Shown: positions 1-10,541, counted from the first letter of the stretch. The stretch: DNA of 64,000 nucleotides from Clostridium saccharobutylicum DSM 13864 (GCF_000473995.1 NC_022571.1:1886501-1950500); one strand, 5' to 3'. The notes: generated by a model not told the origin, from the sequence alone. Made by a program: numbers and translations.

Positions 1-1
1 T

Positions 2-1372
2 AAGAAAAATACAAATACTTTAGCATACACTATATATACTTCAGGAAGTACTGGTATGCCTAAAGGGGTTATGATATCACATAAAGGTGCTGTTAATACA
101 ATCCAAGATATTAATTCGAGATTTAATATAAATGAAAAAGATGTAGCAATTGCAGTATCTAATCTACATTTTGATCTTTCTGTATATGATGTTTTTGGAA
201 TGCTTGGAAGTGGCGCGAAATTAGTGATTCCAGATAGTGAGAAAGCCAAAGACCCTCAGTATTGGATAGAATTGATGAATAGAGAACACATTACTATATG
301 GAACAGTGTACCTACTTTCGTTGAAATGCTTATAGAATATGAAGCTCATCAAAATAAACTAGTTAGAAAGGATCTTAGATTAATAATGATGAGTGGTGAT
401 TGGATAGCAATTTCACTTCCTAAGAAGATAAGGAATATTTTTGATGATATAAAACTTATTTCTATGGGAGGTGCAACAGAGGCAAGTATATGGTCAAATA
501 TATTTGAGATTCCTAAGAATATTCCATCAGAATGGAATAGTATTCCATATGGGAAGCCATTATGTAATCAAAAATATTATATATTAGATTCAGGTTTAGA
601 AAATTGTCCAGATTATGTTCCGGGAATACTTTATATTAGTGGTGCAGGTCTAGCAGAAGGCTACTTAAATGATAAAGAAAAAACAGCGGATAAATTTATA
701 TATCATCCACAAATTGGAGAAAGATTATATTGTACAGGTGATATGGGACGATACTGCAATTATGGAAATATTGAATTTTTGGGAAGAATAGATAATCAAA
801 TAAAAATTAATGGATATAGAGTAGAATTAGGAGAAATTGAAAATGCAATAATTAAGGCAGCTGGCATTAGTAAGGTGGCAGTAATGCCAATATCTGATGC
901 AGGAATGGTAAGTATAGCTGCTTTTATAGAGAATGAAAATGAAATAGATACTAAGTCATTTAAAGAGCAGTTAAGGATGTTGATCCCAGAATATGAAATC
1001 CCAAAGAATATTATTAAACTTGAAAAATTACCATTATCTAATAATGGCAAGATTGATAGGAAAGCATTAAATGAGATATGGCAGAAACAAAAGAAAGAGG
1101 AGATAGATGAAGAGATAGTATTACCTAGAACTGAAACAGAAAAAAATATTCTATCAGCTTTTGAAAAAGTATTATGCACTAATATAGGAATTGAAAAAGG
1201 ATTTTTTACAAGTGGAGGCGATTCACTTAAAGGGATAAGATTAGTTAATTTACTAAAAGAAGAATTGAATTATGAAGTTTCATTAAGAGAAGTATACAAA
1301 TATTCAACAGTTGAAAAATTAGCAGAATTTATAGATGAAAAACAGGAAGATTTTGAGGAAGGTACCTTATAA
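2..1372 (+). CDS. NRPS adenylation-carrier protein, Cys-activating (5' end cut by window)
   Basis: This is the C-terminal part of a nonribosomal peptide synthetase. The reading frame is open from the first bases, so the gene begins outside the window; the ATG at 56 lies inside A-domain core A3 (TSGSTGMPKG) and is not the true start. Visible in order are A4 (FDLSVYDVF), A5 (GGATEAS), A7 (YCTGDMGRY), A8 (GRIDNQIKINGYRVELGE), A10 (NGKIDRK) and a carrier domain with the phosphopantetheine serine in GGDSLKG near the C-terminus. The specificity residues read roughly D-L-Y-N-M-S-M-I-W-K, close to the pyochelin/yersiniabactin cysteine code. A Cy or C domain is expected upstream but cannot be seen. 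It lies 25 bp before the next NRPS gene, whose TubC docking domain would accept this carrier. Product inference: a thiazoline metallophore. Confidence 0.93.
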   Translation, partial: KKNTNTLAYTIYTSGSTGMPKGVMISHKGAVNTIQDINSRFNINEKDVAIAVSNLHFDLSVYDVFGMLGSGAKLVIPDSEKAKDPQYWIELMNREHITIWNSVPTFVEMLIEYEAHQNKLVRKDLRLIMMSGDWIAISLPKKIRNIFDDIKLISMGGATEASIWSNIFEIPKNIPSEWNSIPYGKPLCNQKYYILDSGLENCPDYVPGILYISGAGLAEGYLNDKEKTADKFIYHPQIGERLYCTGDMGRYCNYGNIEFLGRIDNQIKINGYRVELGEIENAIIKAAGISKVAVMPISDAGMVSIAAFIENENEIDTKSFKEQLRMLIPEYEIPKNIIKLEKLPLSNNGKIDRKALNEIWQKQKKEEIDEEIVLPRTETEKNILSAFEKVLCTNIGIEKGFFTSGGDSLKGIRLVNLLKEELNYEVSLREVYKYSTVEKLAEFIDEKQEDFEEGTL

Positions 1373-1397
1373 ATAAGGCTATATATAAGGAGAAGTT

Positions 1398-4300
1398 ATG
1401 GATATAATTGAAATTATCGAAGAATGTATAAAAAGAGGAATACAATTATGGACAGAAGATGGAAGATTACATTTTAAAAGTCCAGCAGGTGCATTAGACA
1501 AACAGTTAAAAGAAAATTTAAAAGAATTAAAACCAGAAATCATTAATTATTTAGAAGAACAGAAAAAAAATAAAATACAGAGTATGGAAGAGGAAAAATA
1601 TGATGATTTTCCAATAACTGATATTCAGTCAGCATATTTAGTAGGACGAAATAAAGCTTATTTATATGGTGGAATTGGATGTAAAATATATTCAGAATTT
1701 ATGACTAAATTTACAGATCGTGATAGATTTTTAGAAGCTGTAAATAAACTTATAGAACGTCATGAAATGTTACGAATTCATATAAGTAAAGAAGGAAATC
1801 AGAGTTATTTAAAACAGTTAATAGAAAAGCCTGTATGTGTTTATGATTTATCTGATGAATCTAAGGAGGAAAAAGATAATATAACAACAGAGATTAGAAA
1901 TAAGTTTAAATTTAAACAATATGATACACAAAAGGATGTTTTATTTGATATTGGTTTATGTATATTAAATGATACTGAAGGAATGTTATATTTATCATTA
2001 GATATGCTTATTGGGGATTTTGTAAGCATAGATATAATTGTAAAAGATTTGGAAAAGTTATATAAAGGAGAAAAATTAACACCTTTAACTATAACTTTTA
2101 GAGATTTTATAATGTACAAAAATAAAGAAAAGAAAACTATTGAATTTCGCAGTATGTATGAAAATGATAAAAATTACTGGTTAAATAGAATAGATACAAT
2201 GCTAGCAGAGCCAGAGCTGCCAAAGAATGAACAGCAAGAAATTATTGAAAGAGGAAAATTTTATCATAAAGAATATCTTATATATAATGAAGAATGGCAG
2301 AAAATCGAAACATTATCCAGAAAATATGGTGTTACACCAACTTCAGTTATATTAGCAACTTATTCTTCAGTAATTTCAAGATGGTCAAAAAATAAAGATT
2401 TTCTAATTAATATTACAACACTTAACCGTCCAGCTATTCATAATCAGATAAATGATATTATTGGAGATTTTACAACTACTACATTGTTTGAAGCAAAAAA
2501 TTCTAAAGTTTTATCATTTATTGATCAAGTTAAAACTGTACAAGAACAACTATTTGAAGATTTAGAACATAATTTATTTAATGGTGTAAGTGTACTTAGA
2601 GAATTAAATAGAAAGAATAAAGGAAGCATTGCTCCATATGTATTTACAAGTACTATTGGAGCAGATTTAGAAGAATCATCTTTAAGCAAAGTTAAGCTGT
2701 TATATAAAATAAGTCAGACACCACAAGTTCTTATTGACTGTCAGATAAGCAGACAAATTGAAGGTGTGATGATTAACTGGGATATTAGGGAAGGTGTATT
2801 TTTAAATGAAGTTATTGATGATATGTTTGGAGTATTTAAAAATACATTAACTAATTGCTTAAAAGATGATACAAACTGGGAGAAGGAGATAAATTTAAAT
2901 CTGCCAGAAAGAACACAACTAACACGTAAAAAAGTAAATGCAACAGAAAAAGATTATCCAAAGGAAAATTTACTTTCAGGAATATATAACTCTTTTAGAA
3001 TTTATCCAAAGAAGAGTGCAGTTATATTTGATGGACGTAGTTATTCTTATGAAGAAGTACAAGCATATGCTGCTCTTATTCAAGCCGAATTAGAAAAGAA
3101 TAGACTTAAGCCAGGAGATAGAGTAGGAATTTTACTTGAAAAAGGCATATGGCAGATAGCAGCTGTTATTGCAGTATTATCAATGGGGGGAGTATATATA
3201 CCAATAGATATTGAGCAGCCATGGAGCAGACAGGAAAAGATAATTGATCAAGCAGGCATAAAAATAAATATTGTTAAAGAAGAGATAAATGCTAAAAATA
3301 CAAATAATATTTTAATTTCAAAAGAAGAGCCTATATCTTCTACTAGAGAATTTAAATATAAAGAAATAGATACAGAGATGTCGGCATATGTTATTTTTAC
3401 ATCAGGAAGTACTGGGACACCTAAGGGAGTAGAAATGTCACATGTAGCTGCAATGAATACTATAACTGATATGTGTGAGAAATTTAAAATCACATCTAAT
3501 GATACTTTTTTAGGTCTTTCTAATTTATATTTTGATTTATCCGTATTTGATGTATTTGCAGCTCTATCTGTAGGAGCTACATTAGTAGTACCATTAGAAA
3601 TTAGAAAAAAAGAAGTTTCTTACTGGGCAGCATTATGTCATGAAAATAATGTTACTATATTAAATATGGTTCCAGCTCAAATGGAGATGTACAATGCGTA
3701 TATTGAAGCTAATGATAAAAATTTAGATAATGCTTTACGTTTAGTGCTATTGTCTGGAGATTGGATATCATTAAATTTAATAAAAAAAATACATTCAAGA
3801 TTTTTAAATACACAGTGCATAGCTCTTGGTGGAGCAACAGAAGCTGGAATATGGTCTATATATTATGAAACAGAAAAATTAAAATCAACAGATAAAAATG
3901 TGCCATATGGAATACCATTATCTAATCAGAAATTTTATATCTTAGATGAGAATGATAATTGTTGTCCTGATTATGTTATAGGTGAAATATGCATTGGTGG
4001 AGATAGCCTTGCAAAAGGTTACTTAAATGATGAGATTTTAACTAAACAAAAATTTGAATTTGTATTGTCAGCAGGTGAAAGAATATATAGAACTGGAGAT
4101 TTAGGAAGATATAGAGCTGATGGGGTCATAGAGTTTATAGGAAGAAAAGATACTCAGGTTAAGATCAATGGATATAGAGTTGAATTAGGTGAAGTGGAAA
4201 ATGCCTTAAAGAAACACATAAAAATTGAAAATGCTGTTGTCTTAAAAGAAAGTGATACAAATCTTGTTGGATATGTAAAAACAGTAGAAAATACTGATGT

Positions 4301-6833
4301 AGCAGGTAAATTAGAAGAAAGAACTATTGATGAAAGTAAAGAACTAGACATTGATTTTTCACAAGGCGATCTTAAAGAATGGATAGAAGAAGCAGATAAG
4401 ACATCATTAAGTTATATTATAAAAACTTTATTACAAGCAGGAATTTTTAAAGATACTAGGCATAGATATTCTTTTGGCGAGATTGGCAGAGCTTTAGATA
4501 TTAAACCTAAGTATACTCAATTATTACATCGATGGTTAAATGCATTAATTAAGAATGGGTTTATAAAAAGTGATGGAAACTTATATTACACTGAAAAATT
4601 TTATTCAGTAGATATAGCAGAAGTACAAGAAGAAAAGTGGAGAAGAGTTGACAGAAAGATTCATTATAGTGATGTTATGATGAAATATATGCATGATTCT
4701 GCTTCTCTTTTAAAAGAAATTTTATGTGGAGAGATACATCCACATAACTTATTATTTCCAAAAGGAAAATTGGATATAGCATATGCTATATATAAAGATA
4801 ATGTTGTTAACAGCAGTATAAATAAAGCTATTCAAATAGAAATTATAAATCAAATAAAGAATGTTCAAAAGAAAAAAGATAAGATAAGAATATTAGAAGT
4901 TGGAGCCGGAGTTGGAGGAGTAAGCCTAGAACTTATAAAGAACCTTAAAGAATATGATGTAGAATATTATTTTACTGATGTGTCTAACTTCTTCTTTAAT
5001 GAAGCTATAGAAAATTTAAAAGATTATCCTTGGGTAGTATATAAGCTATATGATATTAATAAAGCAAATTGGGAACAAGGATTTGAAAATGAAGAATTTG
5101 ATGTTATATTATGCGCAAATGTATTACATAATGCCTCTGAATTAGGAAGAACTTTAAAAAATTTAAAAGATATGCTCTATATAGATGGAGAAATTCTTAT
5201 TATAGAAGAAGTAAACGAAAGATATGCATTATTAACATCCGTGGAATTTGAATTTGCAGAAGCAGCACAAACATATGAAGATGGAAGAGATAGTTTAAAC
5301 ACAATATTTATTCCACATGAAGAATGGAAAAATAAAGTTAATGAATTAAATGGAGATATAGTATTAACTTATCCACGAAGGAATGATAAATTATGTCCTT
5401 CTGGACAAGAATTAATGGTAGTAAAGTTTAATGAAGGACGTAAATTAAAAGATGAGAATATACAAGAGTATTTAAAAAATCAATTACCAGAATATATGGT
5501 TCCGGGAAAGATAATATTCTTAAATGAGTTCCCAATGACAAATAACGGAAAAATAGATAGAAGGATTCTAAAGAATTCATTATCTTACTATGATGATCAA
5601 GTTGAGGAAAATACAGTTCATGAAGAATTAGATAGTCTGGAATTACAGATTAAAAATATATGGTGTGAAGTTATCGGCTGTAAAAACATTAGAAAAGATG
5701 ATGATTTCTATGCTGTAGGTGGGGATTCGTTATTAGTATCTCAAGTTACCAGCAAAATGCTACAGAAAATAAAGGAAGCAGAAGGATGGGAATGGGATAG
5801 ACTGATGGTTGAGCTAATGAAAAATGGTACTATTAGTGGAATTGCTTCATCTTTAAGAAATAATAAAGACAAAAAAACTGAGTCTGTTCAAACAAATTCT
5901 AATGTATCACCTTTGGTTAAATTTAAGGAAGCAGAAGGAATACCAGAAGTTACAAGAGTATTATTCCATGCTGGAACAGGTACTTTGAGTTCATATAAGG
6001 AATTACTTCCTTATTTAGCACAACAGTGCACTGAGAATGAAGCCTTACTAGGATTTAATTTTGGTAATGCTGAAGATTACCTTAAGAGATCTATTGATAC
6101 TTTGCTTATAGATTCTGCAAAATCATATGCAGATATTCTTATGGAGCAGGAAAGTCAGAAATTTGAGCTTATAGGATACTGTGTAGGAGGATGGATTGCT
6201 CTGGAAACAGCTACTATATTGGTGGAAAAAGGAATTGACGTAAGTAAAGTTACAATTATAAGTTCTAGCTTATGCGGTCATAATTTTGATAATGATCTGC
6301 TTCTTGAAAGAGCATTTGGAATATCTATTGGTGCGGATGTAAAACGTGCAGGATATGGAGGAAGTAATAAAGATATTCAGGAAGTACTAAGTGTAATAAA
6401 AGCAAATCATGAAGAGAGAGGAATTACAACTGAACAATTATGTAATTTATCAGGAGAATATAAAGAAATAGGAGTAGGATTTGAGACGTTGAGTAAGATG
6501 AAACAGCGTGATAGATTAAAGTGCATTTATGAAACATTGTCTAATAGCGAAGATAATGGTGGCAATATAGAGATGTTTGAATTATTATATCAATTATTCA
6601 GCCATAGCTTTAGAGGAGTTATGCGTTATAAACCATCAGGATATGTAGGAGATGTTCATGCTCTTTTTGTTGAAGATGATACAAAACATTTCTTCCCAGT
6701 TAAAAATATTAGTAATAAAGACTTATGGAATGGTATTGTTCTTGGAGATCTGAAAATAGATTATATTCCAGGGGATCATGGGGACTGCTTAAAGGAACCT
6801 AATGTTAAAAGTGTAGCAGAATTAATTAAATGA
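1398..6833 (+). CDS. NRPS: TubC dock-Cy-A(methyltransferase)-PCP-TE
   Basis: A large thiazoline-forming NRPS of 1811 residues. An N-terminal TubC-type docking segment (about 1-57) is followed by a heterocyclization domain that begins around FPITDIQSAYLVGR (residue 70) and carries the DxxxxD signature DMLIGD near 202 in place of HHxxxDG. The A domain has TSGSTGTPKG near 670 and FDLSVFDVF near 711; its code reads about D-L-F-N-L-S-L-I-W-K, matching cysteine. A SAM methyltransferase (LEVGAGVGG near 1165) is inserted between A8 and A10, as in PchF and HMWP2. A carrier follows (GGDSLL, Ser about 1444), then a thioesterase with GYCVGG near 1593, so the nucleophile is Cys rather than Ser, and GDHGD near 1792. 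It should cyclize and methylate a cysteine-derived ring. Start ATG has GGAGAAG upstream. Confidence 0.95.
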   Translation: MDIIEIIEECIKRGIQLWTEDGRLHFKSPAGALDKQLKENLKELKPEIINYLEEQKKNKIQSMEEEKYDDFPITDIQSAYLVGRNKAYLYGGIGCKIYSEFMTKFTDRDRFLEAVNKLIERHEMLRIHISKEGNQSYLKQLIEKPVCVYDLSDESKEEKDNITTEIRNKFKFKQYDTQKDVLFDIGLCILNDTEGMLYLSLDMLIGDFVSIDIIVKDLEKLYKGEKLTPLTITFRDFIMYKNKEKKTIEFRSMYENDKNYWLNRIDTMLAEPELPKNEQQEIIERGKFYHKEYLIYNEEWQKIETLSRKYGVTPTSVILATYSSVISRWSKNKDFLINITTLNRPAIHNQINDIIGDFTTTTLFEAKNSKVLSFIDQVKTVQEQLFEDLEHNLFNGVSVLRELNRKNKGSIAPYVFTSTIGADLEESSLSKVKLLYKISQTPQVLIDCQISRQIEGVMINWDIREGVFLNEVIDDMFGVFKNTLTNCLKDDTNWEKEINLNLPERTQLTRKKVNATEKDYPKENLLSGIYNSFRIYPKKSAVIFDGRSYSYEEVQAYAALIQAELEKNRLKPGDRVGILLEKGIWQIAAVIAVLSMGGVYIPIDIEQPWSRQEKIIDQAGIKINIVKEEINAKNTNNILISKEEPISSTREFKYKEIDTEMSAYVIFTSGSTGTPKGVEMSHVAAMNTITDMCEKFKITSNDTFLGLSNLYFDLSVFDVFAALSVGATLVVPLEIRKKEVSYWAALCHENNVTILNMVPAQMEMYNAYIEANDKNLDNALRLVLLSGDWISLNLIKKIHSRFLNTQCIALGGATEAGIWSIYYETEKLKSTDKNVPYGIPLSNQKFYILDENDNCCPDYVIGEICIGGDSLAKGYLNDEILTKQKFEFVLSAGERIYRTGDLGRYRADGVIEFIGRKDTQVKINGYRVELGEVENALKKHIKIENAVVLKESDTNLVGYVKTVENTDVAGKLEERTIDESKELDIDFSQGDLKEWIEEADKTSLSYIIKTLLQAGIFKDTRHRYSFGEIGRALDIKPKYTQLLHRWLNALIKNGFIKSDGNLYYTEKFYSVDIAEVQEEKWRRVDRKIHYSDVMMKYMHDSASLLKEILCGEIHPHNLLFPKGKLDIAYAIYKDNVVNSSINKAIQIEIINQIKNVQKKKDKIRILEVGAGVGGVSLELIKNLKEYDVEYYFTDVSNFFFNEAIENLKDYPWVVYKLYDINKANWEQGFENEEFDVILCANVLHNASELGRTLKNLKDMLYIDGEILIIEEVNERYALLTSVEFEFAEAAQTYEDGRDSLNTIFIPHEEWKNKVNELNGDIVLTYPRRNDKLCPSGQELMVVKFNEGRKLKDENIQEYLKNQLPEYMVPGKIIFLNEFPMTNNGKIDRRILKNSLSYYDDQVEENTVHEELDSLELQIKNIWCEVIGCKNIRKDDDFYAVGGDSLLVSQVTSKMLQKIKEAEGWEWDRLMVELMKNGTISGIASSLRNNKDKKTESVQTNSNVSPLVKFKEAEGIPEVTRVLFHAGTGTLSSYKELLPYLAQQCTENEALLGFNFGNAEDYLKRSIDTLLIDSAKSYADILMEQESQKFELIGYCVGGWIALETATILVEKGIDVSKVTIISSSLCGHNFDNDLLLERAFGISIGADVKRAGYGGSNKDIQEVLSVIKANHEERGITTEQLCNLSGEYKEIGVGFETLSKMKQRDRLKCIYETLSNSEDNGGNIEMFELLYQLFSHSFRGVMRYKPSGYVGDVHALFVEDDTKHFFPVKNISNKDLWNGIVLGDLKIDYIPGDHGDCLKEPNVKSVAELIK

Positions 6834-6889
6834 TAAATGTTTTTTTCATGAACGGTTGCAAATAATATATCTGTTTAGAAGGAGAAATT

Positions 6890-7969
6890 ATGGATAAAAG
6901 TAAAAAAAGCATAAAAATAATTGTTTGTGGAACAAATTTCGGAAGAATGTATTTAGAAGGAGTAAATATACTTGGAGAAAGCGGGAAATTAGTAGGAGTA
7001 CTATCTGGAGGAAGCAGTCAGTCACAAGCATGTGCTAATGAAAATGATGTACCTCTTTATACAAGCGTTGATGAGCTGGATAAAAGTATGGTAGATATAG
7101 TCTGTATTGCCGTTAAATCTTCAGTTACAGGAGGGAAGGGGACAGATATTGCACTTAAATGTTTAGAAAAGGGAATAAGTGTATTTCAAGAGCAGCCTGT
7201 ACATTATGATGATGTATGGAAGTGCTATAAAACGGCTATCAAAAATGATTGTCATTATGCAGTTAATGGATTCTATTCAAATGTTAATGCAGGAAAAACA
7301 TTTATAGAGTACGGCAGAAAACTTCTTAAAAAGAGTAAAGCTATATTTATAGATGCGTCAAGCAGTGTACAGGTTTCATATCCACTAGTAGATTTATTAG
7401 GCAAACTTTTAGGTGGTGTTTCACCATATGAAATTAGGAAGATAAGTGAAAAAAATGATGTGATGACAGTTCTTGAAGGAAAAGTTTGTAATATACCTTT
7501 AATAATAAAAGGTGAAAATAGAATGGTTGTAGAAGATCCTGATAATTATGCTTTGTTGTTTCATAAAATTACATTATATACTGAAAGTGGTCAATTAATA
7601 TTAGACAATTCTATTGGTATGGTGTTATGGGAACCAAGATATTATGTTTCTCATACTGAAGATGGAAGATTAGATTTTTATGGAGATAATCAATATTCTA
7701 AGATGCCAGTTACTGAGATACTTAATGAAGAAGATTTAAATAATGTCTATAAAGACATATATGAAAAAACATGGCCAGTGGGTATCGCTAATGCTTTAAA
7801 AGATTTCATATCAACAATGGATGAACCATTAAACAAAAAGAATATGCAGTATAATCTTAATATATGCAAATTCTGGAATGAAATTGGTAATGCTTTAGGT
7901 ACTATTCAAATTATTGAAAAACCAGAAATAGTTTTCTTAAAAGCAGAAGACATTAAGAAAGGAATTTAA
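6890..7969 (+). CDS. Thiazolinyl imide reductase (PchG/YbtU/Irp3 family)
   Basis: A 359-residue NAD(P)H-dependent Gfo/Idh-like reductase. In pyochelin and yersiniabactin synthesis this family reduces one thiazoline ring to a thiazolidine while the chain is carrier-bound. The N-terminus has the family's modified Rossmann start (IKIIVCGTNFGRMYLEG). It then shows SSQSQACANENDVPLYTSVD, VDIVCIAVKSS, and ISVFQEQPVHYDD, which align by eye with YbtU/PchG signatures (the latter as QEHPVH in those proteins). GGAGAAATT precedes the ATG, and the gene sits between the NRPS and the carrier-reductase with no promoter evident, so it is co-transcribed. Its presence is the strongest single clue that the product is a pyochelin/yersiniabactin-like metallophore. 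Confidence 0.93.
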   Translation: MDKSKKSIKIIVCGTNFGRMYLEGVNILGESGKLVGVLSGGSSQSQACANENDVPLYTSVDELDKSMVDIVCIAVKSSVTGGKGTDIALKCLEKGISVFQEQPVHYDDVWKCYKTAIKNDCHYAVNGFYSNVNAGKTFIEYGRKLLKKSKAIFIDASSSVQVSYPLVDLLGKLLGGVSPYEIRKISEKNDVMTVLEGKVCNIPLIIKGENRMVVEDPDNYALLFHKITLYTESGQLILDNSIGMVLWEPRYYVSHTEDGRLDFYGDNQYSKMPVTEILNEEDLNNVYKDIYEKTWPVGIANALKDFISTMDEPLNKKNMQYNLNICKFWNEIGNALGTIQIIEKPEIVFLKAEDIKKGI

Positions 7970-7971
7970 TT

Positions 7972-9432
7972 ATGAATAAAGAATTATATTTAGAAAAATT
8001 AAAAAAAGATATGAAGGAAAAAATTAAAGCTATATGGGAAGAGGTATTGGAAAAAGATAGTATTGAATATAAAGATAACTATTTTCTAATAGGAGGCAAT
8101 AGCCTTACGGCAATTAAAATATTGAGAAAAATAAAAGAAGCTATTGGATATGATAAAGAAATTCCTTTAACGTATATATTTTCTTTTCCAACTATAGAAA
8201 AACTAGTAGATCAAATATTTAATTTAGATGAGTTTGGTAAAAAGGCAATTAATATTACAGCAAAACAATTAAAAGATGAGGTTAAGATAGATTTACCACA
8301 TGTTAATTATAATAGTAAATATGCTTTAGAGAATTGTTTATTAACTGGAAGCAGTGGATATTTGGGCGGTTATATTCTAAGAGAATTACTTAAACAGACT
8401 AATATGCAGATTTATTGTCTTGTAAGAGGAAAATCTTATGAAGATGCAGAAAAAAAGATTAAGAAAAATTTAGACAAATTTAAAGTTTCAAATGAAGAGG
8501 TAAAAAGAATACATATTGTTTTGGGAGATTTCGGACATAAGAATATGGGTATGTCAGAGAAAGAATATGAAGAATTGTCTAATAAAATAGACTGTATATA
8601 TCATAATGGAGCTTTAGTACATTTTTTATATAGCTATGAAGAGCTTAAGCAAAGCAATGTAGAAGGAACTAAAGAAATACTCAAATTTGCAGTCTTTAAT
8701 AAAATTAAAGCAGTATTTTATGTTTCTACAATATCTATATTTTCTAAATTTGCAAAGAGCAATTCTCAAGTTTTAGAAAATGAAGGTATTGAAGATTCAG
8801 GAATACTTCCTATAGGATATACTCAAAGTAAATGGGTAGCAGAAGCACTTGTATGGAAAGCAAAAGAAAAAGGACTACCAGTAATGGTATTTAGAATTGG
8901 ACATGTAATAGGAGATTCTGTTACAGGGGAATGCCATTCAGATGATTTTGTATTTAGAATTATAAAGAGTGTTTTAGATGTACATGCATATCCTGACATT
9001 GATGGTAAGCTTGAGCCTATAACAGTTGATGATGTAGCAAAAACCATCGTAGCCATATCGAAGAAACAAAATAACTTAGGTCAGGCATATCATTTAATAA
9101 ATCCACAACCAGTATATTTTAATGATATGGTTAAGTGGGCAGAGAATAAGAATATACTTCTTCAGCCACTTCCAAAAAATAAATGGGTAAAAGAAATTGA
9201 AAAGCTGGAAAAGGTCTCTACGATTTTACCATTTATACAATTTTTTGGTGATAATTTATGGGATGTATATAAAGATTTAGAATTTTCTGTAGAAAATACT
9301 AAGAGAGCTTTGGCCGAGCAGGATATATCTATTCAGGCAATTTCTGATACTATAATTGAAAGACATTATAACTACTTAAAGAATAAAGGTGAATTAGAAG
9401 AAATAGATCTTTATACAGTAGGTACAATCTAA
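7972..9432 (+). CDS. Carrier protein-thioester reductase didomain
   Basis: 486 residues. Residues 1-75 form a peptidyl carrier domain with the phosphopantetheine serine in GGNSLTA (about residue 44). The rest is a male-sterility/thioester-reductase-type NAD(P)H domain: CLLTGSSGYLGGYILREL near 122 (nucleotide fold), IYHNGALVHFLYSYEEL, and the YxxxK pair in YTQSK near 283. Such domains release a thioester-bound chain as an aldehyde or alcohol. The gene starts 2 bp after the imide reductase stop, so translation is coupled. It is odd that the upstream NRPS already ends in a thioesterase; the assembly line therefore has two candidate release or editing enzymes. Which one frees the product cannot be read from sequence. 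Confidence 0.9.
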   Translation: MNKELYLEKLKKDMKEKIKAIWEEVLEKDSIEYKDNYFLIGGNSLTAIKILRKIKEAIGYDKEIPLTYIFSFPTIEKLVDQIFNLDEFGKKAINITAKQLKDEVKIDLPHVNYNSKYALENCLLTGSSGYLGGYILRELLKQTNMQIYCLVRGKSYEDAEKKIKKNLDKFKVSNEEVKRIHIVLGDFGHKNMGMSEKEYEELSNKIDCIYHNGALVHFLYSYEELKQSNVEGTKEILKFAVFNKIKAVFYVSTISIFSKFAKSNSQVLENEGIEDSGILPIGYTQSKWVAEALVWKAKEKGLPVMVFRIGHVIGDSVTGECHSDDFVFRIIKSVLDVHAYPDIDGKLEPITVDDVAKTIVAISKKQNNLGQAYHLINPQPVYFNDMVKWAENKNILLQPLPKNKWVKEIEKLEKVSTILPFIQFFGDNLWDVYKDLEFSVENTKRALAEQDISIQAISDTIIERHYNYLKNKGELEEIDLYTVGTI

Positions 9433-9475
9433 GCAGACATTTATATTTAATGAATTAGAATACGAGTGTTTAATT

Positions 9476-9509
9476 AAAAGGCAGTAATCAAAATGGATTA
9501 CTGCCTTTT
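9476..9509. terminator. Bidirectional terminator between NRPS operon and AraC gene
   Basis: Perfect 14-bp stem (9476-9489 with 9496-9509) and 6-nt loop, with T-runs on both flanks. It lies 44 bp after the NRPS operon and 11 bp from the convergent AraC gene end, so it can serve both. Confidence 0.9.
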
Positions 9510-9519
9510 GTACTAAATA

Positions 9520-10512
9520 TTAAATGTCTTTAAGAACCTTTTTACGTCTATATTCTAGCGGAGACATATTATATTGTAGTCTAAATACAGAGGCGAATTT
9601 GCTTTGATTCATGTAACCTACCTGCTCAGAAATTTTAGAAATAGGCATTTTGGTTATCTCAAGCATTTTTGCTGCTTCATTCATGCGCACTTCTCTAAGG
9701 TATACAGAAATATTCTGCCCATAAATTCCACGAAAATAATTTTTTAAGCTTGTCTCACTTATAGAGAAAAGCTTTGCTATCTTCCATGCTGGATGATGTT
9801 GTTTTAAATCTGCTGTAATAATACGTTCTGTTTTTTGGGCTATTTCAACTTGAGTAGCAGTAAAAAAAGTTAAGGATTTTGGCTGTGGAATATGTTTTCT
9901 ACATAGTAGCAGCTCTAATAATTGCAGTGTATAAACTTTCATCATAAATATAGCATGGGCAGCATCTTCATCATATAATGCCCATATTTTTGTCAGAATG
10001 TGTTTGAGGTCCTTGCTGCATTGAGAAATGTAGGTTTTATCTAATAAAGAATATAAGTCTGTAATTTTATCTACATTAATATTAAAAACATCATTAATAT
10101 ATGGAGCCAGTGCAGAAATAGTATCTATTTCAATGAAAAATTCAAGCCCTTCATAAATTCTCAAAGGATAAGCATATTGTTTTTGTGCAGATTTTTTACT
10201 AATAGAAAATTCACCATTTTTTAGATAAACAAATGAATTATTATCTAAAAATAATTCACAACGACCTGTGACACAATAATTTAAGAGCAATGGTCTATTT
10301 GAAGAATCATCCTGATCTGGTAAATTTGGTATGGGCCATGTTGGAGAATTGATAAATATATATGCTATAGAAATGCCAGGAAAGATTGAAAAGAAAGTCA
10401 TGGAGCCTCTACCATCATCTTGTTCCATGCAAAGTTCAATGTTGGTTGGATTATTTTTTAAAGAAATGCCAGGAATTTCTATACATTTTTTTATAATAAT
10501 ATTTGTATTCAC
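9520..10512 (-). CDS. AraC-family regulator (PchR-like position)
   Basis: 330 residues with a C-terminal AraC double helix-turn-helix (about 225-325; ...ISKISEQVGYMNQSKFASVF... and the final P-L-E-Y-R-R). The N-terminal 200 residues are a divergent ligand-binding region. The start is GTG at 10512, chosen because GGAGGTG sits 9 nt upstream. It is convergent with the NRPS operon and divergent from the ECF/ABC import operon, the place PchR and YbtA occupy in metallophore loci, where the siderophore is co-inducer. By analogy it probably activates synthesis or uptake genes; that role is inferred from position only. The second AraC gene at 25161 is similar in size and layout. Confidence 0.9.
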   Translation of the reverse strand: MNTNIIIKKCIEIPGISLKNNPTNIELCMEQDDGRGSMTFFSIFPGISIAYIFINSPTWPIPNLPDQDDSSNRPLLLNYCVTGRCELFLDNNSFVYLKNGEFSISKKSAQKQYAYPLRIYEGLEFFIEIDTISALAPYINDVFNINVDKITDLYSLLDKTYISQCSKDLKHILTKIWALYDEDAAHAIFMMKVYTLQLLELLLCRKHIPQPKSLTFFTATQVEIAQKTERIITADLKQHHPAWKIAKLFSISETSLKNYFRGIYGQNISVYLREVRMNEAAKMLEITKMPISKISEQVGYMNQSKFASVFRLQYNMSPLEYRRKKVLKDI

Positions 10513-10541
10513 AAATATTCACCTCCGAATTTATGAAAATT

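Noticed and set aside
796-1179. Minus-strand ORF of 127 codons inside the first NRPS gene
   Set aside because: Overlaps a clear A domain and encodes only low-complexity Ser/Ile-rich sequence; a shadow frame. The same applies to other antisense ORFs in NRPS, ABC, leuA, ilvB and kinase genes.
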